From: an uncultured Clostridium sp.
Lineage (GTDB): Bacteria; Bacillota; Clostridia; Lachnospirales; Lachnospiraceae
Reading direction: 5' to 3'
Assembly (NCBI GenBank): GCA_900549235.1
Contig: URNT01000043.1
Location: 1 to 26,316 of the forward strand
Length of the DNA stretch: 26,316 nt
The translations under genes were made by a program, and so were the position numbers. Position 1 is the first letter of the stretch; every line of letters begins with the position of its first letter. This document shows, one piece after another, positions 16,539-23,845 of this stretch. The notes under the pieces are model-generated. The model made no database searches and was not told where the DNA came from. It saw only the letters and a list, made by a program, of their open reading frames with translations.

Positions 16539-17460
16539 GGTGGTATACGGAGATGTAGTGGCCGGCGTCCATGGAAATGGCTTTGACTATCTTTTTTCCT
16601 ATCAGACCGGGGGACTGGAATCCCTTGTGATCCGGGGGAGAGAATGGCTTTACAGGACACCGGGGCCGGTATTCTGGCGGGCGGTTACGGACAATGACAG
16701 AGGAAATCATTTTCCCTTCCGTTCGGCCATGTGGATGGGAGCGGATCAGTTTACAGAGAAAGAAAAGGTGGAAATCTGGCAGGACGGACAGCCGGTGGAG
16801 GATTTTCTGGCGCCCGGAAACAGCCGGTTTGAAAAAGAAGTTATCTGTAAGGAGATATGCTTTCGGTTTACCTGCCGGACCGCTACGGTGCCTCAGACCC
16901 GGGTGCGGGTATCCTATACAGTAGACGGGTCCGGGCGGATTCGGACCGAGGTGCATTATGAAGGAAAAGAGGGGCTTCCTCAGCTTCCTGTCTTTGGCCT
17001 GCGGTTTGTGATGCCTTCTGTGGCATCAGGGTATGTATATAAGGGGCTTTCAGGTGAGACCTACCCGGACCGGATGGCCGGAGGCGTAAAGGGATGCTAT
17101 GAGATCCAGGGATTGCCTGTGACGCCCTATCTGGTGCCTCAGGACTGCGGAATGCATATGGAGACAGAGGAGCTTTCTGTCATAAGAGAATGGAACGGGG
17201 AAAAAATGGCCCTCCGTTTTACTATGGAAGAAGCCCCATTTGCCTTTACCTGCCTGCCTTATACAGCCCTGGAGCTGGAGCAGGCTACCCACCAGGAGGA
17301 GCTTCCTCCTCCCAGGCGGACAGTGGTATGCATCCTTGGGGCAGTACGGGGCGTAGGCGGCATCGACAGCTGGGGCTCTGATGTGGAGCCGGAGGCTCAG
17401 ATCAGCGGTGAGAAGGATATTACCTATTCCTTCTCCATCAGCCCCGGTCAAGAGGGATGA
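16513..17460 (+). CDS. lacM: Beta-galactosidase small subunit (LacM type)
   Basis: A 315-residue protein equal to the C-terminal beta-sandwich of LacZ (Bgal small chain domain), the size of LacM in lactobacilli (about 316-318 residues). RTPGPVFWRAVTDNDRGN near residue 50-70 matches the segment that borders the LacZ substrate pocket. LPVFGLRFVMPS and the late DSWGSDV are also characteristic. It has its own AGGAGG (16496-16501) 11 nt before ATG 16513, inside the end of lacL and in another frame. Two subunits are therefore made, rather than this being a broken lacZ. The 3' end overlaps the convergent PspC gene by 23 nt. Confidence 0.92.
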   Translation: MEHTDSMLRVVYGDVVAGVHGNGFDYLFSYQTGGLESLVIRGREWLYRTPGPVFWRAVTDNDRGNHFPFRSAMWMGADQFTEKEKVEIWQDGQPVEDFLAPGNSRFEKEVICKEICFRFTCRTATVPQTRVRVSYTVDGSGRIRTEVHYEGKEGLPQLPVFGLRFVMPSVASGYVYKGLSGETYPDRMAGGVKGCYEIQGLPVTPYLVPQDCGMHMETEELSVIREWNGEKMALRFTMEEAPFAFTCLPYTALELEQATHQEELPPPRRTVVCILGAVRGVGGIDSWGSDVEPEAQISGEKDITYSFSISPGQEG

Positions 17461-17623
17461 TGATGGCCGCGATCAGGTAGGCCACAATCCCTGTGCCGAA
17501 GGAGCAGATCAGGATGATCCATAAAAGGCGGATCAGGGTTGGATCTACGTTAAAATATTCTCCCAGGCCTCCGCATACGCCGCAGAAAACCCGGTTTGTG
17601 GAAGAACGATGAAGTGTTTTCAT
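17438..17623 (-). CDS. PspC domain membrane protein
   Basis: A 61-residue protein made almost entirely of one PspC domain. RVFCGVCGGLGEYFNVDPTLIRLLWI is the family signature, followed by one hydrophobic hairpin (IILICSFGTGIVAYLIAAIIIPL). PspC domains occur in phage-shock and LiaX-type envelope-stress systems and usually act by protein contact at the membrane. An AAAGGAGA site precedes the ATG. It is the last gene of the PadR cassette, 17 nt after the DUF4097 gene. Confidence 0.92.
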   Translation of the reverse strand: MKTLHRSSTNRVFCGVCGGLGEYFNVDPTLIRLLWIILICSFGTGIVAYLIAAIIIPLDRG

Positions 17624-17640
17624 AGTGGATTCTCCTTTGC

Positions 17641-18444
17641 TTATTTAAATGTTACGCTGATCATCCCCACACCGCATTCCAGATCCATGGTATAGGGGGC
17701 GTGGTTGTTGACGTCAGTGTCGTTGCTTGACATGGTGTAGGTATCGTCTTCTACGGAGATGGTGCCTGCGCCACATTCTATTTTGTAGTTATAATCGGTC
17801 TGATTTCCGGTAAGGGCCAGAGAAACCTCCCCCACGCCGGTTTCTACGTCAATATCGCCGGTAACGGTTCCCTGGAAGGAAATGCTTCCTATGCCGCTTT
17901 CCAGCTCCAGTTTGGAGGTTTTTATGTCCGTGAGGCTGCAGGAAGATACGCCAGTATCGATCTCCACCTTGTCAAAATAGTGGTCTGCCGGGATGGTGAC
18001 GGTGATATATGGACTGTTGTTTTCATTGGAATGATCGTCTCTGCTGCGGCTTTCCCGCTTTACATTCAGCTTGTCTTCCCTTACAAAGCATTTGGTCTTA
18101 TCCTGAGGATCCTTTACAGAAACGGTGATCTCAGACTGATCCGATGAGGTCAGCACCTGGATCACGCCCTCATCTGCATCGATCTGAAGCTCCCTTGTGG
18201 GAGAGAAGCTGTAGGTCTGCTGGTCGTCAGCAGAAGGGGGCGGAGCCTGGGCAGAGGTTTCAGAGGCTAATTTTGTTTCAGCCGGCACCGGCATAGCCTC
18301 TATGGGCCGGGAGTGGGAGTAGTTTTTCAGGATCTGGTAGCTGTGGAGCCGCCCGCCCATGGCAAATGCCAGAGAGGCAGTGACCGTACCGATTCCGATC
18401 AATGCGATTCCTGCGATGGAAAAACGCTTCAGCCATTTATTCAT
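17641..18444 (-). CDS. DUF4097 family beta-strand repeat protein, membrane-anchored
   Basis: A 267-residue protein with an N-terminal hydrophobic anchor (FSIAGIALIGIGTVTASLAFAMG), a low-complexity Ala/Pro/Ser linker around residues 50-75, and a beta-helix-like domain. The repeats show the DUF4097 pattern of short strands with Gly/Asp turns: VEIDTGVSSCSLTDIKT, LELESGIGSISFQGTVTG, DVETGVGEVSLALTG, LECGVGMISVTFK. The domain should face outside. Function is undefined, but the family is often linked to PspC, DUF1700 and PadR genes in Firmicutes, and LiaX of enterococci combines related domains. It overlaps the DUF1700 stop codon by 4 nt (ATGA) and has a GGAGGAAA site. Confidence 0.9.
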   Translation of the reverse strand: MNKWLKRFSIAGIALIGIGTVTASLAFAMGGRLHSYQILKNYSHSRPIEAMPVPAETKLASETSAQAPPPSADDQQTYSFSPTRELQIDADEGVIQVLTSSDQSEITVSVKDPQDKTKCFVREDKLNVKRESRSRDDHSNENNSPYITVTIPADHYFDKVEIDTGVSSCSLTDIKTSKLELESGIGSISFQGTVTGDIDVETGVGEVSLALTGNQTDYNYKIECGAGTISVEDDTYTMSSNDTDVNNHAPYTMDLECGVGMISVTFK

Positions 18445-19199
18445 GTAGGTTTCCTCCTTTTGTGAATGAGACGGTTGACGGCATCGATGATCTGGCGCAG
18501 CAGGTTAGGTACCAGTTTACCGTAAAATACAATGGAAATGGCTCCAAACAGGATCCCGGCTCCCAGAAGCACCATGCCAAGGCCCATAATCAGCAGGCCT
18601 GTAAAAATCCCTTCTGTAAATATAAGGACCAGGCCAAAGGGGATCAGGCACAGTCCGGCAAGTATGCCCCCGATTGCAAGGGCTCCAAGGAGGAGGAGCA
18701 GTCCGATCAGCAGCCCCACAATCCCTGTCAGAATCCCGACCAGCCCGCTGCCTACTCCAAGAAGGATGGGAGAGAGCAGGATGAGAATGACAGCGCACAG
18801 GGCGATGGTCAGAGGCTTATTGTAGCTGCGGGACGGTTTGGAGTCCTTTGCCTCCTCTTTAGACGGCTCCGGCTCACGGTCTGCCTTTTTCCGGCCTTCT
18901 TCTGCCGTCTCCGGCAGATCCAGCCGCTTTGCCAGCCAGTGGTCCGGATCCCTGAACCGCTCATCACGGTAGCCGCTTTCTGTAAATTCTCCGCCTTCTT
19001 TCAGATTTCCCATCAGATCCGACCGGATCATAGCCGCGATCCTCTCCGGGCTTCCAAGATCTCTCAGGATCTCCTCCTCCTGATCCGGCCCGGCCTCATC
19101 AAAATAGTCATTATAATACTGGATCGCATCCTGCTTCTCCTCATCCTGGATGTCCTGAAGCAGGTATGCAAGCTCTTTCATAAACTCAGTTCTCGTCAT
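18441..19199 (-). CDS. DUF1700 (HAAS-type) membrane protein
   Basis: A 252-residue protein. The N-terminal MTRTEFMKELAYLLQDIQDEEKQDAIQYYNDYFDEAG is the HAAS/DUF1700 signature, a small helical domain that binds PadR-like regulators in some cassettes. A charged linker (Lys/Glu/Asp, about 105-145) follows, then a long run of four or so Gly/Leu/Ile-rich helices (about 150-235). The start codon overlaps the PadR stop codon (ATGA), with AGGAGG just upstream. It probably passes a membrane or envelope signal to PadR, but the signal is unknown. Confidence 0.9.
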   Translation of the reverse strand: MTRTEFMKELAYLLQDIQDEEKQDAIQYYNDYFDEAGPDQEEEILRDLGSPERIAAMIRSDLMGNLKEGGEFTESGYRDERFRDPDHWLAKRLDLPETAEEGRKKADREPEPSKEEAKDSKPSRSYNKPLTIALCAVILILLSPILLGVGSGLVGILTGIVGLLIGLLLLLGALAIGGILAGLCLIPFGLVLIFTEGIFTGLLIMGLGMVLLGAGILFGAISIVFYGKLVPNLLRQIIDAVNRLIHKRRKPT

Positions 19200-19516
19200 A
19201 GCTTAGCCTCCTTAAAAATCTGGGACACCCTCTGAGAATAAGTATGCCACTCTCCGCGGTAAAGATTCAGCTGAACCCGTCCCTGCTCCGTCAGCTTATA
19301 ATACCGTCTGTTCCGCCCGTCGATCGCCATATCATAGACCTCCAGACAATCCTCCTTCTGAAGCCTGCGGAGTACCGGATATAAGGTGGATTCAGATATA
19401 TCAATGGCACTGCGTACATCCTGGGTGATCTTGTAGCCATAGGTTCCCTCCGCGTCCTTGGACACCACCGCCAGTACGATAGCATCCAACAGAGCAGAGC
19501 CAGTGTTAAACACCAT
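19196..19516 (-). CDS. PadR family transcriptional regulator
   Basis: A 106-residue winged-helix repressor of the short PadR (PF03551) type. TGSALLDAIVLAVVSKDAEGTYGYKITQDV is the first helix pair, SESTLYPVLRRLQKEDCLEVYD holds the recognition helix, and NRRYYKLTEQGRVQL the wing. The tail (YRGEWHTYSQRVSQIF) is the dimerisation helix. The ATG at 19516 has AAAGGAG at 8-nt spacing, whereas GTG at 19522 is too close to it. It is the first gene of a four-gene cassette, and its own promoter carries palindromes, so autorepression is likely. Confidence 0.94.
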   Translation of the reverse strand: MVFNTGSALLDAIVLAVVSKDAEGTYGYKITQDVRSAIDISESTLYPVLRRLQKEDCLEVYDMAIDGRNRRYYKLTEQGRVQLNLYRGEWHTYSQRVSQIFKEAKL

Positions 19517-19530
19517 AAGCACCTCTCCTT

Positions 19531-19607
19531 TATAATATTGTAAATAGTAGGATATTATATGTTATATAATATATTTATACTATACGTCATATAATATTAT
19601 ATGTCAA
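19531..19607 (-). promoter_or_regulatory. PadR cassette promoter with palindromic operators
   Basis: On the minus strand TTGACA (19607-19602), a 17-bp spacer and TATAGT (19584-19579) form a near-consensus promoter. CATATAATATTATATG (19588-19603) is a perfect 16-bp palindrome covering part of the -35 box and the spacer. A second inverted repeat, ATATTATAT / ATATAATAT with a GTT centre (19552-19572), lies just downstream of the start site. A further TATAATAT (19531-19538) repeats the half-site. AT-rich palindromes at this place suit PadR autorepression. Confidence 0.7.
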
Positions 19608-19762
19608 TAGAAGAAATAAAAAAGATATTTCAAAGCTTTTGTTATGTTTTCTTTAAATTCTTTATAAAGTGTTTAGGATGCGGTCAAAGTTCTGTCACAA
19701 TTTACCAGTATACTTTAAACATAAACAAGCAGTCAGAGCTTTTTACATATAGATGCATTTTA

Positions 19763-19799
19763 AGCCGGCGGGGTTGGCAGATGGCCTTCCTTGCCGGCT
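19763..19799 (-). terminator. Possible terminator downstream of the acetyltransferase gene
   Basis: AGCCGGC (19763-19769) and GCCGGCT (19793-19799) are 7-nt inverted repeats around a 23-nt loop, 10 nt past the acetyltransferase stop codon. The minus-strand sequence after the stem is TAAAATGC, without a U-run. The rest of the 19608-19808 gap is AT-rich and holds nothing else I can support. Confidence 0.4.
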
Positions 19800-19808
19800 C
19801 AACCTAAT

Positions 19809-20321
19809 TTATAAACCAAGCTCAATCCAATACCTTTGCTGCAATTCTCCATCATGGCTGATTTCATTTTCCAGTACGCCTCCATTGGCCTGGATGATGC
19901 TTGCGGAGCGGATATTGGTCTTTTTACAGGTAACCAGAACCGGGTCAATGCCCAGTTTTTTACATTCCTCCAGAGCAAGGGCAAGAATGGTATTTCCATA
20001 GCCTTTTCCCCGTTCGGAAGGCCGGATCCCATATCCGATATGGCCCCCGAAGGCCAGAAGGGCATCATTTAGCTGGTGCCGGATGTCCACCATTCCAACC
20101 AGCCTTTTCCCGTCCATAAGAAAAAACAGGGAAGAGGGCACCAGACGGGGATCCTCCGGCTGGCGGCGGTACTGGGCGGTTTTGGAAAGAAATGCATCGT
20201 AATCCTGGATATTGCCGCCGCCGCTGGCGGGAATGATGGGTTCGTTTAAAGACTGGAGTTCGGTAAGGTAGGCCTGCCATTGGGATTTGTGGGTGGAATT
20301 AGGAGCGGTGAGTGTCAGCAT
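19809..20321 (-). CDS. GNAT family N-acetyltransferase
   Basis: A 170-residue acyltransferase. The acetyl-CoA binding motif A is visible as GGHIGYGIRPSERGKGYGN (about residues 90-110, R/Q-x-x-G-x-G/A form), followed by the amphipathic helix TILALALEECKKLGIDPVLVTC. The end, NIRSASIIQANGGVLENEI, is typical of the RimJ/RimL-like and YesJ-like subgroup that acts on small molecules or protein N-termini. The substrate is not predictable. An AAAGGA site precedes the ATG. It begins 40 nt downstream of the toxin remnant and has no clear promoter of its own, so it may be read from the promoter at 20621-20649. Confidence 0.9.
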   Translation of the reverse strand: MLTLTAPNSTHKSQWQAYLTELQSLNEPIIPASGGGNIQDYDAFLSKTAQYRRQPEDPRLVPSSLFFLMDGKRLVGMVDIRHQLNDALLAFGGHIGYGIRPSERGKGYGNTILALALEECKKLGIDPVLVTCKKTNIRSASIIQANGGVLENEISHDGELQQRYWIELGL

Positions 20322-20360
20322 GGGTGAGGGGTCCTTTCTATTGGGGATGATGTTGTAAGG

Positions 20361-20509
20361 TTACTTCTGCTTTTTCAGCTTCTCTAATATTGCTGTTGCA
20401 TTTGGCTGGGGCGGAGTAAAACGGACTTCGTGTTTCAGCATACCGATAACTTTCTGATTATCGTCCAGTAAATTTCGGTATTAATAATATAAAATCCCGT
20501 TTTCTTCAT
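20361..20509 (-). pseudogene. Deleted type III toxin (ToxN/AbiQ or CptN-like endoribonuclease) remnant
   Basis: A GAGG site and ATG at 20509 start MKKTGFYIIN, the N-terminus I recall for Lachnospiraceae ToxN/AbiQ-type toxins. That frame stops at 20435 after 24 codons. In a second frame, 20480-20361 encodes 39 codons containing KVIGMLKHEVRFTPPQPN, resembling the C-terminal helix of the same toxins (typical ending '...GMLRRGVKFTPTQPD'). The roughly 100 middle residues are gone, so an internal deletion with a frame change is the simplest history. Full toxins have about 150-180 residues and cleave RNA. The position directly after a small RNA with terminator fits a type III system. Family recall is from memory. 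Confidence 0.6.
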
Positions 20510-20526
20510 CTATGTATCCTCATTAT

Positions 20527-20554
20527 AAAAAAATCCTCCGCCTTACGGCGAAGG
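20527..20554 (-). terminator. Intrinsic terminator before the toxin remnant
   Basis: On the minus strand CCTTCGCC, loop GTAA and GGCGGAGG form an 8-bp stem with one G-U pair, followed by A and seven T. This is a strong rho-independent terminator. It ends the small RNA, and 18 nt later the toxin remnant starts, the arrangement that limits toxin expression in type III systems. It can also serve the upstream peptidase gene. Confidence 0.85.
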
Positions 20555-20614
20555 ACCAAATTTGCGACCCAACCACTTATATACCGCATATTGGTCAGCG
20601 GTAAACGTTCATTT
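20527..20614 (-). ncRNA. Probable type III antitoxin-like small RNA (remnant)
   Basis: A transcript of about 88 nt is predicted from the promoter at 20621-20649 to the terminator at 20527-20554. It contains TACCGC (20582-20587) paired with GCGGTA (20598-20603) and a longer-range GACCAA/TTGGTC pairing. In type III systems an RNA of tandem repeats sits here, just before the toxin gene, and blocks the toxin as a pseudoknot. I see no clear pair of tandem repeats, so the repeats may be lost or diverged. It also lies downstream of the peptidase gene. Confidence 0.5.
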
Positions 20615-20620
20615 GTTTAC

Positions 20621-20649
20621 ATTCTAGCAGAGGAAAAAAGGAAAGTCAA
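20621..20649 (-). promoter_or_regulatory. Promoter of the antitoxin-like RNA
   Basis: On the minus strand TTGACT (20649-20644), a 17-bp spacer and TAGAAT (20626-20621) match consensus well. The -35 box overlaps the stop codon of the peptidase gene. A GTAAAC/GTTTAC inverted repeat (20601-20620) lies right after the -10 box and could be an operator or the 5' stem of the RNA. Confidence 0.65.
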
Positions 20650-23627
20650 TTATGAACCTGCCGCTCCCGCAAATTCAAAACCACATCTACCCCATCCCTA
20701 TGCTCCAATATACTATGCTCATTTCCTGCCACAGCCCCCGCCGCTCCGGAAAGGGCCCGGCAGAGAAAGTCTGCCGCCTCTTTCTGGCAGTCCAGGGAGG
20801 CATTTTTTATATCGGAAACGGTCTGGTTCAGTGCTTCTGTATCAAGGCCCATCACCAGCCGGCGCATAAAGCGCATGGCGCCGTTTAACCGGCCGGAGGG
20901 GGGCAGGGCCTGGGAGTAGGCGCTGAGGATGTAGCCCTTTAAATCCTCCTCTGCAAGGTTCAGTTCCCCAAGGCGCGTTCCAGCCTGTTTAAACAGGCTG
21001 AGAGTCGAGGTCACTTCCGGATCGGCGGTGCTCCACAGGGAGAAGAAATCGGAGGTGAGATAAAAATCGATCCCTCCATCGTAGGCCTCGCCCTGATAGC
21101 GCAGGGCCGGTTTTATATATTTGTCCCCTGCAGCCAGAAGAAATGGAAGAAACCGTCCTTTAAAGCCGGGACAGGCCATAAGGTTTCCCATCATCCGTAT
21201 CTCCTGCGAAGGCGCATCCGTACAGATGCCTATATTTTTGGGCTCCAGAGACAGATAGGTTTCCCATAAACCGGCATTGTCCCGGCCGTCACAGGAGCTT
21301 TTGCCGCCTTCCGGCAGTTCTCCAAGGATTCCGGCCGCTTCCCTGCGGATTCCTTCCAGTGCTTCCCCGGGCGCCGCTGCCAGAAAGATAAGTCTGTGCC
21401 GGGTCAGAAGCTCATCGGCGATCTCCCGCAGCCTGCTGGAGACCATTTTCACATGATCCGGATCCTCCTTCAGCCGTTTTAATGTATCCTGAAGGAAATA
21501 GTAGGTATCCTGGCCGTTTAACAGGTTGTGGAAGGCCTCATCCCTCCTCAGGCATCCGGCCGCCATGCTGAAAGCCAGGGAAGAAGCATTCTCCCCTTTG
21601 GACAGGTCATAATCAGGGGTATATTTTTCCAGAACCCGGATCATTTCCTCTCGGTTTTCATAATCTGCCTGCCCCATAATATGCAGTAAAAATCGGAGAC
21701 TGGCCGGGAAATCCTCCGTCAGCCCGTTCCAGAATACGGACAGCATAGGGCGGCTGTTTTCTCCTGCCTCCTCGTCGGGGTACACCTCGTCGATGGAACA
21801 GTCGTGGAGATATTCCTGTTCCAGCTGTTTCTGTCTGGCAGAGGAATAAAGCTCTGTATCAAGCTCTGTCAAAAGCATCTGATAGATGGTCAGATACATC
21901 CTGTCTTCCGGCTTCACCCCGCTCATATCAAAATAGAGCTGATAGCTGCCAAGGGAGCCTTCCTGGGAGGACATTCCCTCACCGGAAGGGGTCTCGTAAA
22001 ACTGGATCCCATGGATCGTGCGTAAGGCGGCAGGCGGCGCGGCAGGCGGCTCAGGAAGGGCAGAGGGCTCAATGAGAAAGTCCATATTGGAAAGCTCCTG
22101 GCTGTTCCATTCCTGAAAATCATGGGTTCTGGTGATCAGATTCCGTTTTTCTGCCACGGACATTTCTCCCAGCTTATGCTCCAGCCAGGCTTCCCGTTCC
22201 GCTTCCAGCTGTTCCGCCAGTCCCGGTTTTGGCACTGTGATCACAAGGGCACTGGTTATCGGTTCCAAAGCCTCCTTTGCCAGCCGGGACACAATTTTCC
22301 GGTTCTCCGGGCCGTAAAACTGCTGAAAGGCGGCCTCATATTTTGTAAAATAATCCGTCCGGCCTGTGACGCTCCAGTAATGCCCGATTTCCTCGGAAAT
22401 ATTGAAGCCCAGATGAGGGGCTTCTCTGGTCAGAAGATCGGATATACGGTTTTCCTTCCATGAGGCGGCAAGCTGCACCGGATCGGCTCCCTGCCTGGAA
22501 AGAATGGACAGAGTATTTTGAATGGAGCGTAAAAATGGCTCCGCCTGTCCGGCATCACCATTTCTCAGCCGAAACCGAAGAGAAGGAGAGGGGATCAGAG
22601 TGTCGGTGTAGACCTCCATCATATGGTTGATCCCCTGTTCTATGGCACAGTCATACCATATGGAAGCCTCCTGATTCAGAAAATCCGCCAGCAGATCCCA
22701 ATGGATCAGTTCCTCCTGGGAGCAGTGGGACAGGTCGATGCCGTAGTCGATCACAGCGCCCTGCTCTACAGCCGCTCCCTCGTAGGCGGGGCTTTCACAG
22801 CACAGCCGTTTAAAGCCGGGAGCCGCTGTTTCCTTAAATACATCCGGAGAGATACCGCCATTTCCTGCCTTAGCCTGTGAAAGATGATTCTTATCCAGAA
22901 ACTGTAAAAAATTCTCCAGTTCCACCTGCCCATACAGGATCATCAGGCAGTTGTCATAATGATAATAGGCTTCATAAGCCTTCTTCACCTGTGAAAATGT
23001 AAGCTCCTTATAATGATAATGAAGCCGGCCCAGAAGCCTGGAGGAGATAAGCCCCTCATAAAGGGCACCGGCCATAAAGCTGTCAGCATTTTCCAGCAGA
23101 TCCGTCAGGTGGCCCCAGTCCTCACTGAGCACCGTTCCGTGAAGGGTAAGAGGGCCATTTTCCTCCTCAAGCTCCAGCCGCAGGCCCTCCCGCAGGAAGA
23201 AAGATTCTTCCTTCATGGCGTCCGGCTCTTCCATGCAGGAAAGAACCACGTCCGCCAGCCGGGTGAGCTGCTCCTGGCTCTGGGAGCAGATGGGATAGCA
23301 GGTGTAGGTATTGTCCGTAATGCCGTTCATAAATGTAGAATAGCTTTTGCTGTCCATATCAAAAAATACGTCCCGGCTGGGATACCGCCTGCAGGAGCAT
23401 AGAAGAAGGTGCTCCAGCAGATGATTGGTGTCGGTATTGTCCGCCTGGGGCGTGCGGTAGATCAGGTTAAATCCAAGCTCCCGGTCATCATTTTCTATGT
23501 ATAAAAGCCGGGCGCCGCTGTGGGAATGATAAAATTCCACTGTCCGGGCGCCCAGCATTTCAATGGTTCCTGTTTCTGTAACGGTGAAGCCCCAAAGCCT
23601 GTCACCGGTCTTCGGCAAAGCTGCCAT
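20646..23627 (-). CDS. M16C family zinc metallopeptidase (presequence-protease-like)
   Basis: A 993-residue cytoplasmic peptidase of the insulinase superfamily, the full length of the single-chain M16C group, which degrades peptides inside a closed two-half chamber. The inverted zinc motif is HLLEH (His69, Glu72, His73), and the third ligand is probably Glu169 in GTVLSEDWG, where relatives have 'GVVYNEM'. The N-terminal FYHSHSGARLLYIENDD...FNLIYRTP strand pair is characteristic. The C-terminal half is degenerate, as usual. The start at 23627 has AGGAGG at 7-nt spacing; an in-frame upstream ATG at 23684 falls within the promoter region and is rejected. The gene stands alone and its stop codon overlaps the antitoxin-like promoter. 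Confidence 0.92.
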   Translation of the reverse strand: MAALPKTGDRLWGFTVTETGTIEMLGARTVEFYHSHSGARLLYIENDDRELGFNLIYRTPQADNTDTNHLLEHLLLCSCRRYPSRDVFFDMDSKSYSTFMNGITDNTYTCYPICSQSQEQLTRLADVVLSCMEEPDAMKEESFFLREGLRLELEEENGPLTLHGTVLSEDWGHLTDLLENADSFMAGALYEGLISSRLLGRLHYHYKELTFSQVKKAYEAYYHYDNCLMILYGQVELENFLQFLDKNHLSQAKAGNGGISPDVFKETAAPGFKRLCCESPAYEGAAVEQGAVIDYGIDLSHCSQEELIHWDLLADFLNQEASIWYDCAIEQGINHMMEVYTDTLIPSPSLRFRLRNGDAGQAEPFLRSIQNTLSILSRQGADPVQLAASWKENRISDLLTREAPHLGFNISEEIGHYWSVTGRTDYFTKYEAAFQQFYGPENRKIVSRLAKEALEPITSALVITVPKPGLAEQLEAEREAWLEHKLGEMSVAEKRNLITRTHDFQEWNSQELSNMDFLIEPSALPEPPAAPPAALRTIHGIQFYETPSGEGMSSQEGSLGSYQLYFDMSGVKPEDRMYLTIYQMLLTELDTELYSSARQKQLEQEYLHDCSIDEVYPDEEAGENSRPMLSVFWNGLTEDFPASLRFLLHIMGQADYENREEMIRVLEKYTPDYDLSKGENASSLAFSMAAGCLRRDEAFHNLLNGQDTYYFLQDTLKRLKEDPDHVKMVSSRLREIADELLTRHRLIFLAAAPGEALEGIRREAAGILGELPEGGKSSCDGRDNAGLWETYLSLEPKNIGICTDAPSQEIRMMGNLMACPGFKGRFLPFLLAAGDKYIKPALRYQGEAYDGGIDFYLTSDFFSLWSTADPEVTSTLSLFKQAGTRLGELNLAEEDLKGYILSAYSQALPPSGRLNGAMRFMRRLVMGLDTEALNQTVSDIKNASLDCQKEAADFLCRALSGAAGAVAGNEHSILEHRDGVDVVLNLRERQVHN

Positions 23628-23674
23628 GAACTGTCCTCCTTGCGTGTGTATCTGAAAACTCCATATTGTAAGGT

Positions 23675-23703
23675 ATTCTAACACGGAGAAGGTATTTTTA
23701 CAA
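23675..23703 (-). promoter_or_regulatory. Promoter of the M16C peptidase gene
   Basis: On the minus strand TTGTAA (23703-23698), a 17-bp spacer and TAGAAT (23680-23675) lie about 48 nt before the ATG at 23627. Confidence 0.6.
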
Positions 23704-23752
23704 TCCGGGAATCACTTAAATAGCCAGTTTATGAAGTGATCAGAAAAAAATA

Positions 23753-23800
23753 CTGGAAATCTGGGAGAGGTGGTATATAATGGGCTTGACTAGAGCCCAT
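23753..23800 (+). promoter_or_regulatory. Possible YoaK-like gene promoter with adjacent inverted repeat
   Basis: CTGGAA (23753-23758), a 17-bp spacer and a perfect TATAAT (23776-23781) point toward the DUF1275 gene. ATGGGCTT / GAGCCCAT (23780-23787 and 23793-23800) forms an 8-pair inverted repeat at the expected start site. It could be an operator or a 5' mRNA stem. The rest of the 23704-23845 gap holds nothing else I can support. Confidence 0.4.
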
Positions 23801-23845
23801 TTTCAAACACGCTCTAATGCTTAAAATGTGGAGAAAGGTAAGAGT

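Noticed and set aside
14643..17460. Frameshifted single lacZ gene
   Set aside because: Both products match LacL and LacM lengths and lacM has its own AGGAGG and ATG; no sign of decay.
18402..19235. Open plus-strand frame of 277 codons opposite the DUF1700 gene
   Set aside because: It mirrors a gene with ATGA overlaps and clear family motifs; no start signal and no recognisable domain.
20435..20509. Independent 24-residue small protein starting MKKTGFYIIN
   Set aside because: The short frame is better explained as the out-of-frame start of the deleted type III toxin, given the C-terminal piece next to it.
23780..23800. Intrinsic terminator at the inverted repeat before the DUF1275 gene
   Set aside because: Only four T follow on the plus strand and no plus-strand gene ends upstream; an operator or 5' stem is more likely.
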